64,000 nucleotides of DNA from Lautropia dentalis (lineage in GTDB: Bacteria > Pseudomonadota > Gammaproteobacteria > Burkholderiales > Burkholderiaceae_E): the NCBI RefSeq assembly GCF_003892345.1, contig NZ_RRUE01000002.1, positions 1,444,619-1,508,618 of the forward strand, given 5' to 3'. A program made the position numbers and the translations under genes. Under the pieces are notes generated by a model. That model ran no database searches. It was not told where the DNA came from and worked only from the letters and a program-made list of their open reading frames with translations. Below are positions 62,812 to 64,000 of this stretch, piece after piece. Position 1 is the stretch's first letter. The number at the start of each line of letters is the position of its first letter.

Positions 62812-64000
62812 TCAATCGACGGGAATCTGCAGGCTCCATTGCCCGGCATCCTGACCGCTCTGCCAGAGGCGCGCATAGACGCCGTGGCGCTGCAGCAGCT
62901 CGTCATGCCGCCCCTGTTCGGCCAGGCGCCCCTGGTCGAAGACGAGGATCTGGTCGGCGTTCTGGATGGTGGCCAGCCGGTGGGCCACCATCAGTACGGT
63001 CTTGCCGTGCATCAGGGCCGAGAGGGCGCGGACCAGGGCTGCCTCGTTTTCGGGATCGGCAAAGGCGGTGGCCTCGTCCAGCACCAGAATGGGACGGTTC
63101 TGCAGGATGGCGCGGGCAATGGTGATGCGCTGGCGCTGTCCGCCCGACAGGAAGGTACCGCGCTCGCCGGCATGGGTCTCGTATCCCCTGGGCAGGGCGC
63201 TGATGAAGTCGTGGGCCTGGGCGGCCCGGGCGGCGGCGATCACGTCGTCCATCGGGGCGTCGGGGCAGCCGAGGCGGATGTTGTCGGCAATGCTGGTGGC
63301 GAAGAGGAAAGTGTCCTGAAAGACGAAGGCCACCTGCTGCATCAGGGTGTCGGCGGTCATGTCCCGCACGTCCGTGCCGCCCACCCGCACGCGGCCGGCG
63401 TCCACATCCCAGAAGCGCGGGATGAGGCGGGCCACGGTGCTCTTGCCAGCGCCGGACGGGCCGACCAGGGCGGTGATGGTGCCGGGGGCTGCGGTGAAGC
63501 TCACGTCCTGCAGGGCAGGGATGTCGGCCCTGTCGGCTGTACGGGTGTCAGCCGGTGTTCCCGCGCCAGGTACCGACGGTCCTTCGGCCTTTTCGTAGTT
63601 GAAACTGACGTGCTCGAACACGACGCTGGCGTCGCCGGGCTGCTGGCCCGGGGCCGGAACCTCGGGCAGTAGTGGCTCAGCCAGGATCTGCTGGATGCGC
63701 TCGACGCTGATCAGGGTCTTCTGGACCAGGTGATGCAGGCTCATCATTGGCAGGATGGCTTCGGCCAGGCCGGCACCGATCAGCAGCGCGGCGATCCAGG
63801 TGCTGAAATCCTGGGTGTCGTGGGCAAACTTCCAGCCGCCTATCCACAGCAGCACGGTGAGTGTGGGCAGAGTGGAGAGAATGGCGAGCGAAAATCGCGA
63901 TGAGAAACGCATGCTGACATACCAGTCTTTCAGCACTTTCAGGTAGTTGAGCAGGGCGCGCTGGTAGCGGCCGAAGCTGGTGCTGCCGGTGTCGAAGGTG
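62812..64000 (-). CDS. ABC half-transporter of YbtPQ/IrtAB type, 5' end outside the window
   Basis: The partner of the previous gene, cut by the right edge. Visible are the last transmembrane helices (FSTWIAALLIGAGLAEAILP), a Pro/Thr/Ala-rich spacer, Walker A LVGPSGAGKSTVARLI, QDTFLFATSIADNIRLG, signature LSGGQRQRITIARAILQN, and Walker B ILVLDEATAFADPENE, the last segment characteristic of YbtQ/IrtA-type siderophore transporters. The end is QWSLQIPVD. It is the upstream gene of the pair. Genes for siderophore assembly probably lie just beyond the right edge. Confidence 0.8.
   Translation of the reverse strand, partial: TFDTGSTSFGRYQRALLNYLKVLKDWYVSMRFSSRFSLAILSTLPTLTVLLWIGGWKFAHDTQDFSTWIAALLIGAGLAEAILPMMSLHHLVQKTLISVERIQQILAEPLLPEVPAPGQQPGDASVVFEHVSFNYEKAEGPSVPGAGTPADTRTADRADIPALQDVSFTAAPGTITALVGPSGAGKSTVARLIPRFWDVDAGRVRVGGTDVRDMTADTLMQQVAFVFQDTFLFATSIADNIRLGCPDAPMDDVIAAARAAQAHDFISALPRGYETHAGERGTFLSGGQRQRITIARAILQNRPILVLDEATAFADPENEAALVRALSALMHGKTVLMVAHRLATIQNADQILVFDQGRLAEQGRHDELLQRHGVYARLWQSGQDAGQWSLQIPVD

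Overview
The window is one contiguous, GC-rich stretch of bacterial chromosome. The order dusB-fis-purH-ruvC-ruvA-ruvB, the tolQRAB-pal-cpoB operon and the amgK-murU / lptD-surA-rsmA arrangement are typical of Betaproteobacteria, order Burkholderiales. Many housekeeping proteins carry Ala/Gly/Pro/Ser-rich insertions. A Lautropia-like Burkholderiaceae is a reasonable guess, but the genus cannot be proved from the sequence alone.

Layout. (1) 1-6650: iron acquisition. A TonB-dependent receptor cut by the window edge and frame-broken at a nine-G tract is followed by entC, entB (isochorismatase domain only) and entA, which make 2,3-dihydroxybenzoate. A second, convergent receptor has lost its 5' end. 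(2) 6748-14480: a GMC oxidoreductase, then sulfite reduction: a CysG-like siroheme protein with a decayed methyltransferase half, cysI, and cysJ with long low-complexity linkers. (3) 14481-18739: a DUF2130 gene, an IS3-family element, a broken DUF2335 gene with a small partner, and tRNA-Lys(TTT). This looks like a small island remnant beside a tRNA. (4) 19045-38100: core envelope and DNA-repair genes (cpoB, pal, tolBARQ, ybgC, ruvBAC, purH, fis, dusB, ubiH-like, murU, amgK, lptD, surA), then rsmA to 39269. (5) 39245-48325: the accessory highlight. A class II microcin/bacteriocin-type locus has a TolC-like channel, a CvaA/HlyD-type adaptor, a C39-peptidase ABC exporter (CvaB type) and two small double-glycine-leader peptides. 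Beyond the exporter lie four paralogous two-helix membrane proteins of unknown function, arranged as a duplicated two-gene module that carries a copy of the 3' end of the neighbouring ygjP-like gene as a scar. (6) 48391-60821: ygjP-like metalloprotein, plsC, glyS, glyQ, a Gfo/Idh/MocA oxidoreductase, an Rpn-family nuclease, remains of a FitAB/VapBC toxin-antitoxin pair, a small membrane protein behind a decayed copy of the xth 5' end, xth, hyi, DUF488, tenA and dtd. (7) 60934-64000: two ABC half-transporters of YbtPQ/IrtAB type, the second cut by the window edge, plausibly linked to the siderophore system.

How they may work together. EntC/EntB/EntA would supply 2,3-dihydroxybenzoate to assembly enzymes outside the window, with the receptors and the YbtPQ-like pair handling the metal-loaded siderophore. 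In the microcin locus the exporter's N-terminal peptidase should cut both precursors after Gly-Gly and pass the mature peptides through the adaptor and channel. The paralogous membrane proteins are the best local candidates for immunity, which is inference from position only. Small dispersed hairpin repeats, gene-end duplications, decayed genes and an insertion sequence mark the accessory parts as recently rearranged.
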